Shown here: positions 4,712 through 5,369 of the stretch, piece by piece
Numbering within the stretch: the first letter of the stretch is position 1
How the letters are laid out: each line of letters opens with the position of its first letter
From: JBBSIG01 sp038232215
GTDB lineage: Bacteria > Actinomycetota > Thermoleophilia > Gaiellales > Gaiellaceae
Direction of reading: 5' to 3'
Length of the DNA stretch: 5,369 bases
Assembly: GCA_038232215.1 (NCBI GenBank)
Contig: JBBSIG010000180.1
Location: forward strand, 1-5,369
Position numbers and translations under genes: made by a program
The notes under the pieces: model-generated
Told to the model about the DNA's origin: nothing
Seen by the model: only the letters and a program-made list of their open reading frames with translations
Database searches by the model: none

Positions 4712-5369
4712 TCAGCAGCGGGAGCGCACCCGGCTGAGGGGTGAGCCAGGCCCCAAACCGTATGCTCGCGCGGCCGCCAGGAGCCGCACCCGGTACCGAT
4801 CCATCTCCGCGCGCGTCCAGTCCCCGTGCGTCTGGCAGCGGAGCGAGGCCACGCGCTCGCGGCGGTAGCGGCTCGTGAGACTCTCGGCGTGGCCGATCAC
4901 GTCTCGCGGCTCGATGCGAAGGCGCTGCACGAGCCAGAGCGTCAGGCGCAGCGAGGCCGCGAGCTGCCGGCGGTTCCCGAGCACGCCGGCCGCGCTCGTG
5001 CCGACGTGCTCGATGCCGACCGCGGTCCAGTTGAGTCCCACCGTGTGCCGGCAGACGACCGTCAGCGGCACGAGCTGGTAGATCGTGCCGTCGCGGTCGA
5101 CGACGAAATGGGCGCAGAGGCCCGGCAGCTCGTGCAGCTCCCCGTCGCGCACGTCGGGCGCGAAGGTCGCGAACGCCGATCCGAACGTGGTCGACCCGGT
5201 CAGGTGCTCGACGATCACCCGCGGTCGCCGAAGGCGCCACGTCGAGAGGCCGTAGTGCCGCCTCGCGTAGGCGACCGTCTCGGCCCGCCGGCTCGCCGGG
5301 AACGGGATCGGACGCGCGACGATCGCCGGGCGCGGCACCGGACGGGGCGCCGCGGCGAGTGCCTGAGCC
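4712..5369 (-). CDS. Secreted N-acetylmuramoyl-L-alanine amidase (Amidase_2 family), 5' end cut by the window
   Basis: The frame is open from the right edge to the TGA at 4712-4714. A GTG at 5336-5338 would give 208 residues, but the ten codons before it read AQALAAAPRP, which resembles the end of a signal peptide, so the true start probably lies outside the window. Numbering from that GTG, the Amidase_2 zinc fold shows VIVEHLTGS (41-49, ligand His45), CAHFVVDRDGTIYQLVP (75-91), HTVGLNWTAVGIEHVG (98-113, Glu110 matching the conserved catalytic Glu), VIGHAES (147-153, ligand His150) and CQTHGDWTRAEMDRY (168-182). His171 sits where AmpD has an Asp ligand, and Gln169 where AmpD has Lys. The family cleaves the amide bond between N-acetylmuramic acid and L-alanine in peptidoglycan. 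The context suggests cell-wall turnover outside the membrane. No phage genes adjoin it within the window. Confidence 0.87.
   Translation of the reverse strand, partial: AQALAAAPRPVPRPAIVARPIPFPASRRAETVAYARRHYGLSTWRLRRPRVIVEHLTGSTTFGSAFATFAPDVRDGELHELPGLCAHFVVDRDGTIYQLVPLTVVCRHTVGLNWTAVGIEHVGTSAAGVLGNRRQLAASLRLTLWLVQRLRIEPRDVIGHAESLTSRYRRERVASLRCQTHGDWTRAEMDRYRVRLLAAARAYGLGPGSPLSRVRSRC

Noticed and set aside
4011..4868. Plus-strand open frame of 285 codons spanning the exported protein gene and two intergenic gaps
   Set aside because: It is Arg/Ala/Pro-rich with no domain and runs opposite genes with a signal peptide, catalytic motifs and promoter boxes.

Overview
The window is about 70% G+C and densely coded. 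It uses GTG starts freely and carries initiator tRNA with a C1/U72 mismatch and no encoded CCA. Together with the gene types, this suggests a high-GC actinobacterium, possibly of the Thermoleophilia (Gaiella/Solirubrobacter-like). The class is an inference; no rRNA or marker gene settles it.

Layout from left to right. (1) 1-239, minus: the first 79 codons of a type I restriction-modification methyltransferase subunit (hsdM), running off the left edge. (2) 321-422, minus: an initiator tRNA-fMet followed by a strong hairpin terminator. Its likely promoter, an extended -10, lies inside the end of the next gene. (3) 400-1167, minus: a membrane PAP2-superfamily phosphatase/phosphotransferase whose last codons and stop lie inside the tRNA gene. 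(4) 1168-1203: a 36-bp divergent intergenic region. (5) 1204-2178, plus: a single-module Ppx/GppA exopolyphosphatase. (6) 2179-2357: a gene-free stretch between convergent genes, holding two copies of a hairpin-forming repeat. (7) 5369-2358, all minus: a tight series of a truncated secreted Amidase_2 peptidoglycan amidase, an exported protein of unknown function, a glutamate dehydrogenase, and a two-CBS-domain protein whose GTG start overlaps the dehydrogenase stop.

Functionally this looks like ordinary core metabolism and envelope content (nitrogen assimilation, polyphosphate or alarmone turnover, lipid-phosphate chemistry, wall turnover) beside the edge of a defence locus. I did not find a clear new multi-gene system. 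The most interesting items are small: a tRNA gene overlapping a protein gene with its promoter embedded in the coding sequence; -10-like hexamers 6-9 bases before the start codons of four genes lacking Shine-Dalgarno sequences, suggesting leaderless mRNAs; a diverged hairpin repeat pair; and the coupled dehydrogenase-CBS pair.
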